Shown here: piece by piece, positions 22,983-35,479 of the stretch
How the letters are laid out: each line of letters begins with the position of its first letter
How positions within the stretch are numbered: position 1 is the stretch's first letter
NCBI GenBank assembly: GCA_030998015.1
Contig: JARWMV010000235.1
Location: 186,001-250,000, forward strand
Source of the DNA: Ceratorhiza oryzae-sativae
Taxonomy: Eukaryota > Basidiomycota > Agaricomycetes > Cantharellales > Ceratobasidiaceae
Reading direction: 5' to 3'
Length of the DNA stretch: 64,000 bases
Program-made: the position numbers and the translations under genes
The notes under the pieces: generated by a model
Told to the model about the DNA's origin: nothing
Seen by the model: the letters and a program-made list of their open reading frames with translations, nothing else
Database searches by the model: none

Positions 22983-25900
22983 CTACTGCAAAGGCATCAA
23001 ATAACTCGCTAACGCCCATCCCTCTGTTCCATCCTCACTTCGAGCCGCAAGCATGCAATCTGGCGCATCGTCGTACTGAATTGGCAGATTCGAGTGTTCT
23101 GACGGATGTCCAGCTTCTACGAGAATCTCCAACGTGTCCCCGATCCGGAGCGTCAAAAACGGCAGTCCAGGTGGGTCGCATCCGTCTCGGGATCAAACGG
23201 ATGGATCGCAGCCGCGGCGTACAGCACAGGCTGGTGCGCCATCCGGGACGAACCCGAATGGGTCGATGCTCGTGTGCCGAGACCATTACCCCCAGACGCA
23301 CGAGACGAAGACCGAGTCGGTTCAGGTGAATCGGGGTTCGGTGTCCCGCCAAAGAGCTGGTCGGTCATTCGTCTTAGGTTACTTGTCTTGCCTGACTTTT
23401 TGGACTTGGGGAATACGGGATCGCTCTGGACGCGCGGGGCGAGGGATGTACCGGATTGGTTGCGCGGAACGGTAGCGGGGAACTCGTTGGACACGGCTCG
23501 ACCGTGTCCTGGCCCGCCCTTGTTGGACGACGTGGCGGACGATTGTTCCGCCAACGACAAGGCCGACGCTTGACCCGATCCACCCGACTGGGCATACGGC
23601 CGATGAGGCGGTATATGGTCCCAGGACGCACTGTCCGCCGAGCTGGGGGTGGTAGGGTGTTGCGGTGGAGGCGGGGGTGCTCGTCGATTCGGTGAGAGGA
23701 TCGCCATATTCGCAGTCTGACGTGCGGTTGCTTCCCATCGACTCCACCAGATCCGAACTGTCTCGACTGCCGCACTCTCCCCAGCCCCAACCTCGCTCTC
23801 CTCCACATTGAGCGCCAGCCAGAATTCCTTCCACCTCCGTTCGGCCTCTTGGAAAAATCGCGCTTGCCAACCCGACAGTCGGAGGACGATCATCCCAAAT
23901 GCACGCTCAAACATGTCAACGTATCGTGGGAGTTCATCTCGGAGCTGAGCAGCCAGGGCAACATACGACTGGGACGCCTCTTGGAGCGCCGACGGACGCG
24001 ACTTGGAATACGGCGCGTTGACCAAATTGTGATGTGCGTTGGCCAAGACGTGCATATGCGAGAGCAACAACAGCGGTTCGCGCGTCGTTTCGACAAGTTT
24101 CCTGAGTTGCGCAAGCAGCTCCTCCTTGATCACCGCCGCCAACTCGCGGCTTAGGTCCTCCAAACTCTGCGCAACGGTCGTGAAAGCCCGAACAGCCTCG
24201 CTCCCACCTTGCGGATCTCCACCGAGGACCACGTCCAGATCGACAACCCGGGCAAACGCCTTGCTCCACGCCAACAGCTTCACCGCTCCGTCTATCAACG
24301 CGTTTGCCCATGCCATCACGCGATCGGCCGTCATAGTCGCCGCAGCGGCCCCGTCCTTCAGTCGCTTCTCCAGCCTGTCTAGGTCCTCTGTTCCAGCTGC
24401 ACTCTGCCTCCCCTTGAAGGTCTTTATCCGGCTCACAGACGGCATCTTCCCCCCAGCCTGTTGTGATTTCCCCGTTTCGAGCACGCTCTTGACAACTTCG
24501 TATCGTCGTCGACCTTCGTTTACCTGACGGGCGACTTCTTCCATCTTGTCCTTGGCCAGGGACAGCGCGCGCGGTCCTTGTGGCCCATAGCAGTAGGGGT
24601 ATCGTCAAAGATAGTTTGAAGGATCAAAGGGTATTTGAGCAATCGTTGAAGGGGCTTGATAATTAAACTGTGTGGGCGATGAAATTAACTTTGGGGAGGA
24701 AGCATGGCAAGCAGGGATAAAACGTGCCTAGGTAGATCCCAGGCGTGAGTGATCGACGACGTCATGGCGCGGGTGGTGGCCAGGTACTGGGTCAAGGCAG
24801 GAGTAGGGTTCGCGGTGAGCGCCGTGTACCTTGCGACCGCCGCAGGATGTCGGGTGATGTAGGTAAGGTACATCGGCGTCATTTTGGGTGCCTGGATATT
24901 CAACCACCCAAATCAACACCTCGCCCTCTATATTGCATTGAAACTCACCAGCTCGCAAAATAGCTCCCCGACCCGATCCTCGCCCGTCCCGCCCGGCACG
25001 ACGTTTCCCAACGCAGCCTCGAGCTTGTCCGACAGCTCATCAGCAAATGCAGCTAGTTCTTCGATATTTCCGAATATGATCTTGACGTCTTGAGCTGTCA
25101 TGGGCGGGTCGTCTGGCGAACCGACTGGTGGAGGGGGAGGAGAGACCACGCCGTTTTTGCCATTGGCCTTTTTCGCCAGATGACTGCCGTTGAGTTTGGG
25201 ACCTTGGATGGGTAAAGAGGCCGTAGATTGAAACATGAGACTGCTTGTGCTCGGGGGAAGGGGGAAACTGGACGGAATGCCCCGGGCGAGGGGCAGGTAA
25301 ATGTCTCGAATGAGCGCGAGATCCGAGGCATAGGCGCGTTCAGACGAGAGGAGTTCGAGGAGCGCATGGGTTCGTTTGGCGGTCTTGGGAGGAGCAGAGA
25401 CCGATCCAGGCGTCGAAGCGCCCGAGACCGAACGAGGAGGCAATAAGGATGACGTCGAGGGCCTCGGATCTGCCTCGTCCGGGTGAATCTTTGAGCCTCT
25501 AGAAGGCGATTCGAGCAGGAGCGAGACCTGGGACGCGGCGCTCGTCCTGGTGGAGGCTGATTCGGCCGTGGGCGTTGGAAGGTGGATGACCATGCCGGCC
25601 GTGTTGTTGCTCGCGCTCGTCCCTGGCCGATTGGGTCCCTGAGCAGTGTGGGACGCAGCGGTTTCGAAACCCGAGCTCTCGCCGCTCTCGCTCCCTGGGG
25701 TGATGCCGAATTCAGGTCCGAGCGTAAACTCGGATTGCATACGCAGGTGGAGTTTGGGCGGAACGGGCGGCGGGAGGTCTACCGCGACGCCCGAGTCGCG
25801 CACGGGCAAGGACGGATTGGGTGCATGGGGTGTGGTGTTGGAGTTGGTTGTGGTGTATCTGCGGGATGAGCTCGGGCGTGGGGAGATGGTCGAGTGTGGG

Positions 25901-26952
25901 GGTGGGGACGTGGGCCGACCTGCGGTGTCTGTGCTGCGTCGCCCTCGGTCGGTGCTCGTGCGGGATGGCATCTCGGGTCGTGCGGTCGCGGTCGACTCTG
26001 AGCCGTCCTCGTACAGAATGGGCGAGCTGATGCTCTGGCTCCGTGTCCGGGTGGTCGGGATGCGCAGATCGCCCACCCGTTTGGAGCGCGGATTGGCAGA
26101 GGTGCCGTTTCCGTCTGTCTGGGCGGGGTCGCCGGAAGCGGAACGCAGGCGCATGCTCGCGCTTCGCCTGACTCGGTGCTCCTCGGCGCTTGCCCTGCGT
26201 TGGTCGGCGGATGGGAAGATCGAGTGCACGGGGGAGTATACGCTCGGCGAGGGCGGGAGCGTCGAGAGCTGGGACCAGCCGGGGCTCGCACCGACGCTCG
26301 TGATGAGGCCGAGACCGAGGCCGATGGCAGAGTCCGGTCCGGGGGAGGTGTAGCTGTGCAGCAGGGAGGAAAAGGACGCGACGGAGCGGGGGGTGCCGCG
26401 CAGGGGTGAGCGAGCGGGGACAGAGGGCGCGAGTCCGGTGGTGGACGTCGAGGTGGAAGAGACACTTGCCGTCGACGGGGTGGCGGGAATCGGGGCCTGG
26501 GCGCCATCTTGATCTGACAGCTGGACGGGCGTCGTGTTTGCAGACGAGGATGCCGAGCGCGGTGTCGGCGGGGGGTCTGGCGCGCCCGACTTGGGGATGC
26601 GGGGCTGGGTCGGCTTGGGCGATTTGGCGCGCGACGGGAGGTGGAACGCGATCGGGTGGGCGAGCATCCCGATGCGCTTCGACTTGTCGCGCTTTGGGTC
26701 CTTGTCGCGCTCTGGCGTGGGGCTCGGCGCGCGGAGGTTCGAGGTCGAGGCGCTGGCGGCGGCAGCGACGGTCGCCGACGGGGCGGGTTCGTCGGCGAGG
26801 AGGTTGGACGACGAGGCCGAGGCGGCGAGCTTGGCGGGCTTGTCGAGCTGCAGCTCGGGCGGCGGGTGGCGGCGGAAGCGCGACGAGGACGAGGTGGGGG
26901 AGGGCGACTTTGCGCGGGACGGCGACTTGGAGAACGAGGCTAGAAAGTCCAT
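22983..26952 (-). CDS. Rho guanine-nucleotide exchange factor with DH, BAR and SH3-like domains (Gef1/Tuba type)
   Basis: Activates Rho/Cdc42-type GTPases at curved membranes. It starts MDFLASFSKSPSRAKSPSPT. About 500 residues of Ser/Pro-rich, probably disordered sequence follow. The DH domain begins at AKRTHALLELLSSERAYASD (about 25390), with TAQDVKIIFGNIEELAAFAD and, after an intron (about 24955-24905), MTPMYLTYITRHPAAVARYT. After another intron comes a long helical BAR region (24540-23700), including LLLLSHMHVLANAHHNLVN. A proline-rich linker follows. The C-terminal SH3-like end (GDTLEILVEAG to EGWALASYLMPLQ, stop 22983-22985) lies one frame away from the ORF that stops at 23153. Either a base is missing near 23160-23190 or the SH3 end has been lost. 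Divergent from the kinase gene. Confidence 0.82.
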
Positions 26953-27196
26953 CGTCGGCTATCAACAGCTGCGGCTATTCGACGTGGCGGGCATACGCCT
27001 GGGCGTCGTCGTGGGGTGTGATGCAGCGCTTGTTTAGCGCCGGCCCCCCATGGCCCAAGTCCCGCCCCTATTCCCCTATATAGCGAGGGCCCCGCCCGTC
27101 GGCCGCCTGGCGTCGACCACCACCACCACCACCACCACCACACCGCCGCTCGTTCGCCCGCCACTCGTTCAGCACACCGCACAGCAACAGCACACG
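26953..27196. promoter_or_regulatory. Divergent promoter between RhoGEF and Nim1-type kinase
   Basis: Only about 244 bp separate the two start regions, so they share upstream DNA. Contains TATATAGCGAGG (27078-27089) and a (CAC)n tract (27117-27142). The kinase start is uncertain, so the spacer may be somewhat longer. Confidence 0.5.
27117..27142. repeat. (CAC)n microsatellite
   Basis: About eight to nine tandem CAC/ACC triplets in the divergent promoter. Length variation there could affect both genes. Confidence 0.8.
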
Positions 27197-30100
27197 ATGA
27201 CGTCGCCAGGTCACTGCCTCGCCCCCGCGTCTCCAGGACGAGTCGCGCCAGGCCTGGCCCACCCGCTTCCAAAAGGTGCGTTTGGCTCGAGGCTGCTGAT
27301 TGCCGATCCTCGCCTGACAACGCGAACCCTCGGCTATGTCCCTCGACAACCGATCCCCATAATGAATTCGTGGCGCCTCGACACCCACAGGAACAGCAGG
27401 CCGCCGGCACCGACCTCGGCCATCTCCCCAACGACCTCGAGTCCATCGGCCCATGGATCCTCGGCGACATGATTGGCAAGGGTGCCAGCGGTGAGTCTGG
27501 CCCGCGGCTCTACCCCCCGCGCTGACCCCTATCAGGCCGGGTTAAACTCGCTAAACACAAATACTCGGGCAAGATTGCAGCAATCAAGATCATCTCGAAG
27601 AACATGGCCTTGACGAGCAAGGCGTCGATTGCCGGCATGCGTGGCCTCTTTCTTGTCGTTTCATTTCGGCTACTGACTTGATGTTTCCAGAGGCCAGGCA
27701 CCAAAAGGCCCTCCTGGCCATCCACCGCGAGATTGTAATCATGAAGCTGATCAACCATCCGTGTATCATGTCACTCTACGACTTGCAAGAGACCGAGACC
27801 GAGTTGTGGGTGTCTTTTGCTATCTCAATTCTAATCCTAACGCCTCACTCAGCTACTTGGCCCTCGAATACGTCGAAGGCGGCGAACTGTTTGACTATCT
27901 CGTTTCGAGGGGCAAGTCTGGTCTACTCGGGTCTCGAACAAGAGCCATGCTGACAGTCTGGCCAGGTCATCTCTCCGAACCCGAAGCGCTCTACTATTTT
28001 AAGCAAATCATGTTTGGCTTGGACTACTGTCATCGGTTCGTCTCGTCCATCTCTTCCCATACTCTGACGCGACGGGTTTCAATAGATTCAATATTTCCCA
28101 TCGGGACCTCAAGCCCGAAAACATCTTGCTCGACAAGGACATGAATGTCAAGATTGCCGACTTTGGCATGGCCGCTCTCGAAGTCGCCAATGGAATGCTC
28201 CAGACGAGCTGTGGGAGCCCCCATTACGCCAGTCCAGAGGTCGTTGCAGTATGTACTCGTTCGACGTCTCTGGTCCATCAAGGTCTGACAGTGGATATAG
28301 GGGAAAGCATACCACGGCGCAAGCTCGGATATTTGGTCCTGCGGCGTGGTCTTGTATGCGCTCCTCACTGGCCGCTTGCCGTTTGAGGATGAGGACATTG
28401 GAAAACTCTTGCAAAAGGTTGGTCCACGTAGTCCGGTTGGTGCGGTGTATTGAATCGATGGCCAGGTCAAGCTTGGCCGGTACAAGATGGTTGATTCACT
28501 TTCTCCGGGAGCTCAAGACTTGATCGCGCGCATGCTTGTTGTCGATCCGGAAAAGCGCCTTACCGTAATTCATCCCACCGCACCCCAGTTTATGACACTG
28601 ACCAGGGCTGAGCTAGATCCCCGAAATCTTTGCCCATCCGTTTTTCAAGGGCAGGACCTATGGGATGTTCCGCAACCCGACCCCGCCCACCCTCGAAGAA
28701 CTGAGCAAGCCGATTGGGCCACACGAACATATTGAGAGCGCGTACCTCGACAGCCTCCGAATCTTGTTTCATAAATCCCGGGGCGACATTGAACGTGCAC
28801 TCCGTGTACGCGACCAGCCAAATTGGGAAAAGCGTTTTTGTATTTGTTGAGGCAGTATGCCGAGCGCGTGCGCGAAGACTATGGGATGGAGGATGACGAC
28901 GAGAGTAGCATCGAGGATGATTCGCCTCGTATGTTTCCTATTTTTGTGTATTTGAGTTTTGTACTCACCCCGTCGAGTAGATCAGACAACGTACCTCCAG
29001 ATTGCACCCGAGCGGGCGTCTTTATGGATATTACGAGTCGCACGAACAATGGTCGCCGGTCGATTGACGCCCGTCCTTCGGCCAAGATGTCAGTTGCTCC
29101 CATTGGACGCAGGCGCACTATAACGAATCCTCCAGGCGATTATGTCCTCCCAGCTATCCCTGTTCGGAACCCCGCCCGGATGGAAACTCCAAGTCGCTTT
29201 GTCGGCCAATCCGGCCGCATGACCGAGTTGGTTGCCGGACGCGTTGCCCCTTCTGTTCATTCGCGCGAAGGAGCTCGCCCGTCGAGCGTCATGGGTCCTC
29301 GTCCAAACGCTTCTGCTCGTCCGAAGTCGCATCTCGAGGCTGGTCCGGTTGCGATGACCCGTGAGCGCCCGGGCTCTGGCTTGGCTCCTGAACGACCGAC
29401 GACTGCGAGGGCGCACGAGCGTCCGCAAAGCCGGATCGCCACAAGCCTTATGACGCGCGAGGTTCCAGCTGCGAGCGCGGCTTCGTCCCCCGCCCAGTCA
29501 GCCTTTTCGGATGTAATGGGCAGCAGTGGAGATGAACCAACACCGTTTAGGAGCGTGCTCTCACCCGACCCGGCAAAGGCGTTTGGGGACGAGTTTGTGT
29601 ACATTCCCAAGCGCTGGGTCAACGAAGACCAAGTTCGAAAGGATCGAGAAGTCGCGAGTAAATCGAGGCTTTCACCTCATGCTGCCGAGTTCAAGCTTCC
29701 GCCGGTATCGCCCAAGTTGGTTCGCAAGTCGAAACGTGAGTGTATGCGCGTTGGAATGGGTGCCTGATTTCTGATGGCTGGATGCAGCGGCCCCTCTCGC
29801 TTTGGCCAATCCGAACTGGCACCCTGTTTCTTCCGTGTCCCAGCCTGGGACCCCTGGCTTGAGCTCCCCTCGTCCTGAACAGATGGCTAGGGGATGGTTC
29901 CAGAATTTGTTCTCTTTCAAACCTTCGGTAGAGTGGTTTCGAAAGCACGATTTACACCAAGGCTGACTGTATGCTAGAACCTTACGTTGTTTTCGACTGT
30001 TTCTCCCGAGTTGACGCGCCGCGAAGCGACGCAGGTATTGTCGGATCTCGGCGCGAGCGTTACTAGGCATGGTGAACTGCAGGTTCTGTTGTGCCACGCC

Positions 30101-30356
30101 GAAAACTTTCGTGGTATGATGCATTTCGCGAGCGATACGCGTTGGCGTTGACGATTTGTCTAGATGTCTATGGACCCTGTTTAGCAAGTTTGTTCGATTC
30201 CGCATCGAGATTCGACCTACGTCCGAGTCTTCTCCGCCTACTACGCCTCTGCGCTCTCCCCTGTTGGATGCTTCCCAGACGCCGTACCCAGTCGTGATGA
30301 CGATTGTCCAGGAAAAGGGGGCCAACTCGACGCTCAAGGCGTGTACAATTCACTGA
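27197..30356 (+). CDS. Nim1/Hsl1/Gin4-family Ser/Thr protein kinase
   Basis: Fungal septin and cell-size checkpoint kinases of this family act on Wee1 at the division site. Kinase core: [16 protein letters not shown] joined to RVKLAKHK (glycine loop, 27450-27560), AAIKII (ATP lysine), [31 protein letters not shown] (HRD), [11 protein letters not shown] (DFG), [14 protein letters not shown] (APE variant), [20 protein letters not shown], and [16 protein letters not shown] Ser/Arg-rich tail runs to about 29740. Near 29980 [17 protein letters not shown] begins a C-terminal region that ends [11 protein letters not shown]. The in-frame stop is 30354-30356, but VYNSLRAAW, which fits a KA1-like end, follows in another frame to 30517, so a base is probably missing near 30338. 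The first exon is uncertain; the ATG at 27197 is a proposal. Confidence 0.8.
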
Positions 30357-30758
30357 GGGCCGCTTGGAGACTGCATCAACTGGTTTCGCCTGCTCCCACG
30401 TCGGCTGGGTCTACGATGACGCGCAGACGCCCACTTTTGAATAGCGATGATTCATTTTCTATTCATTTCTTGCGCCACAGCCGCGCGCTTGTAATCACCC
30501 GAGATTTTTATTTGTAATATTAGTGTATTTCTAAGGCATATGATGACTGATGGTACTGGGCAGAAGCACCCATAAACGCTGAGATGATGAATCAGGTGGA
30601 GGCCCGAGTCTGACGTTCGGATCGAGCACGACATTGATCCTCACAGGCCCATGGGAATATAAATGGCAGGTCGTAGTCGGATGGAACTTGCACCACTCGC
30701 CTTTCCCTTGCATTCACCCACCTTTAATTCTTGCTACGTCTAGGACCCAGTTATCGGA
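30357..30758. other. Spacer with probable promoter
   Basis: Contains the out-of-frame kinase end (to 30517) and, at 30657-30664, ATATAAAT about 100 bp before the ATG at 30759, a plausible TATA box. No other gene seen. Confidence 0.45.
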
Positions 30759-31817
30759 ATGGCTCTTGTCGATACTCGCATCAATTACTTTACTCCACCT
30801 GCTGATGGTAGCAAACCATATCAATGGATCGATTCTGGATTTGAGCCTCGTCGGGTAGGTGTCCAACCGGTTGGCTGTTCACTTTCCACTCACGCAACTT
30901 GCGCATTCCAGAACTGGGATCCCGTCGAGTTCGACGTCAAGGCAGAAAACGTACGCGGCCATGAACAAGACTACACGCTCGACAAGTCCGGTTTCGAATT
31001 CCACTATGCGCCGGGCCCCGGCCCGAAAATCTGTTCGAGGACGAGACCAAGATCCGAGAGATTTATTATGAAGACGCGATCAAGAGGATCAAGGAGTACA
31101 CCGGGGCGTCCAGAGTCGTGATTTTCGATCACAGTGAGTTTGCCGAGTTTGTTTTCGGTTTATCGCGGCGATTTTTCGATTAACGCTTTTTGTGGGGGGG
31201 TGCTGCGTTAGCGATCAGACGTCCTCGACCGGAAGGCACGCCCGATACGCCAGAGAACAGGGCCCCGGTCAAGATCGCGCATGTCGACCAGACGGCTGAA
31301 TCTGCCACACGCCGAGTGCACATGCATTTACCGGCCGCAGACGTCCCTGCCTTGCCTCTGGCGCCCGATTCGGAATCCGGCATGGCAGCTCCCCCTGGCG
31401 CTGTGCGAGTTCCAGAGCGTGAATACCCAAAAGGACGGGGGTGATTTTGTCCCGAGCACGCTCAAGTATAAAGATCGGGATGGAGAAACGTTGGTTGTCA
31501 AGCACAACGAGGCGCATCGGTGGAAGTATTTGGCGGGTATGACTCCGGATGAGATTGTCTTGATTAAATGGTGAGCGGGGTTGGATTGCCGTTGGCCATC
31601 ATGGTGAGCTTACATGCTCGGGGGGGGGGGTTCCAGTTTCGATTCCAGGCAGGATGGGAGTGTAGCTACGTTTACGCCGCATACGGCTATTGATGTGTGA
31701 GTAGCCGTTTGGTTCAGTGCTTGATGATGTGAACTGAGCATTTGGTTAGTCCGACGGATCCTGATACCCCTCCACGTGAATCCATTGAACTGCGTGCTTT
31801 GGTATTCTATGATTAAA
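30759..31817 (+). pseudogene. Second AsaB/CmcJ-type hydroxylase/desaturase copy, frame-broken
   Basis: Starts MALVDTRINYFTPPADGSKP. Then come NWDPVEFDVKAENVRGHEQD, REIYYEDAIKRIKEYTGASR, RPRPEGTPDTPENRAPVKIA, WRPIRNPAWQLPLALCEFQS and HRWKYLAGMTPDEIVLIKW. It ends IELRALVFYD, stop 31815-31817. Two breaks: a base appears missing in the A-run at about 31025 (frame changes after GPGPK), and about 26 bp are absent near 31350, where the copy at 21367 has the LLSKRYQIIN stretch. Four exons are visible. Close relative of the minus-strand copy, about 9 kb away with two genes between. Confidence 0.72.
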
Positions 31818-32192
31818 GCCGGTCGAGAGACCTGGCGTACCAAAATAGGAACAAACTTGGCGAATTTTATAGTGTATATCACCATTACTAATTACACAAA
31901 CGACGAGCGTTTGCATACACCTGAGTAGAGCATTATCATTCGAGCTCAGAAAGCAAGTTCCGCCGCGACATATGCATGCTCAGCACGCAAATAGTATTTT
32001 TGTCCTGGGGACCAGCAAACACATATGATCCATGTCTACTTACAAACTGACCATCCGTTCTAATCGTTGTTCTGGATCGTTATCGACCTCAACAGCCTTA
32101 CATGGACATATTACCCCAAGCTAATACGCATCGATTTTCTACAGCTTCATATGTTTCGTGGGGGGTTTGGTGATCCCAGACATACCATGGCC
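31818..32192. other. Intergenic between convergent genes
   Basis: 375 bp with no gene seen; presumably the two 3' UTRs. Confidence 0.5.
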
Positions 32193-34506
<2,314 letters not shown>

Positions 34507-35479
34507 CAAGCTAGATCTAGGGATATCAGATGAGTTCACTGTTGATTATGAGATACTTAGCAAATGTCCTGCTCATCGGAGTACTTACCCAGCCCTATAT
34601 GACGAATCTCCCATTGCCTCGGAAGTAACGGAAAAAACGCCTACTCACCCTGGAAGTAGTTCAAGCGAGAGTTAATTTCAACAATTTGGTTATTTGGATG
34701 TCACTCGCCATCACATTAGCTATGAAAACCAGAACTTTTCGGAGTCCACCCCACGACCTAGCCCCACCGTTGTTGCAACCATGTTTCTTACTTGCCATCG
34801 GCAGTCGCCACACCACAACCATTTCTTTGTTAATATCTCGCGTTGTATCTATCACGGCACTCTCATCCTGGTTCATTTTTGCGCGCTAACACTGTAGGAA
34901 GTGTCGGGAGTTAACCTAACTCCGTGCGGGGAATGCACGAAAATCCGTCATGGGACTCTTATTGAGCACCCGTTGGATAGCATGAAAGTCCGGATTACAT
35001 TTCAAATAAAGCCCTGTGCCTGGCTTAGTCAGCACATATATTGCAAATGTCCAAAAAAGTCCCGCAGAATGGATATATAATGAGTCCTTATTTGAAATTA
35101 TAACGTGCCTAACAATAGATCGAGTACTCGCGGGATATAGAAAGAGTCCGTCTTCGGCTGTATTATGAATCCATCCTGGGCTTGATAAAGAGTCCGTTGC
35201 AGGGACTTTTTTGAGTTCCATGTTATAACCGTGCTGGGCTCTCGCGCGCAGACTTTCTCAAATGCCTGTTGAGCTCACGGCTCTGGCTATATGCAGTGCA
35301 AAGTAGTATATTCGTGCACAAAAGGGGACAATCAAATCATCATCGACAACGTGAGCAACAGAGTTGCAAGCATCAGCTTCGTAAGTAATCGGAGAACATG
35401 AGGGAAACAAAAGATATGAAAAAAGAAAATAGCCCATTTGCAGGCGGTTGTCCAGGGTAAAGCGTGAGTTTCCCCACAT
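34507..35479. other. 973-bp gene-free region with scattered AGTCC motifs
   Basis: Short ORFs only. Between 34940 and 35220 the motifs GGACT/AGTCC recur (for example GGGACTCTTATTGAG, AAAAGTCCCG, AGAGTCCG twice). They may be the remains of a small non-coding repeat; no clear ends were found. Confidence 0.35.

Noticed and set aside
25582..27083. Several long plus-strand ORFs opposite the RhoGEF N-terminus
   Set aside because: GC-rich, low-complexity antisense shadows of the Ser/Pro-rich coding region; no start context or domain.
27110..27150. CRISPR-like or telomeric repeat at the CAC tract
   Set aside because: Simple trinucleotide repeat without spacers; CRISPR arrays are not expected in fungi.
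27500..27690. A second possible GC-AG intron in the kinase gene after KASIA
   Set aside because: A GT donor a few bases later (GTGGCC) also keeps the frame and gives AGMQARHQK, so no GC donor is needed.
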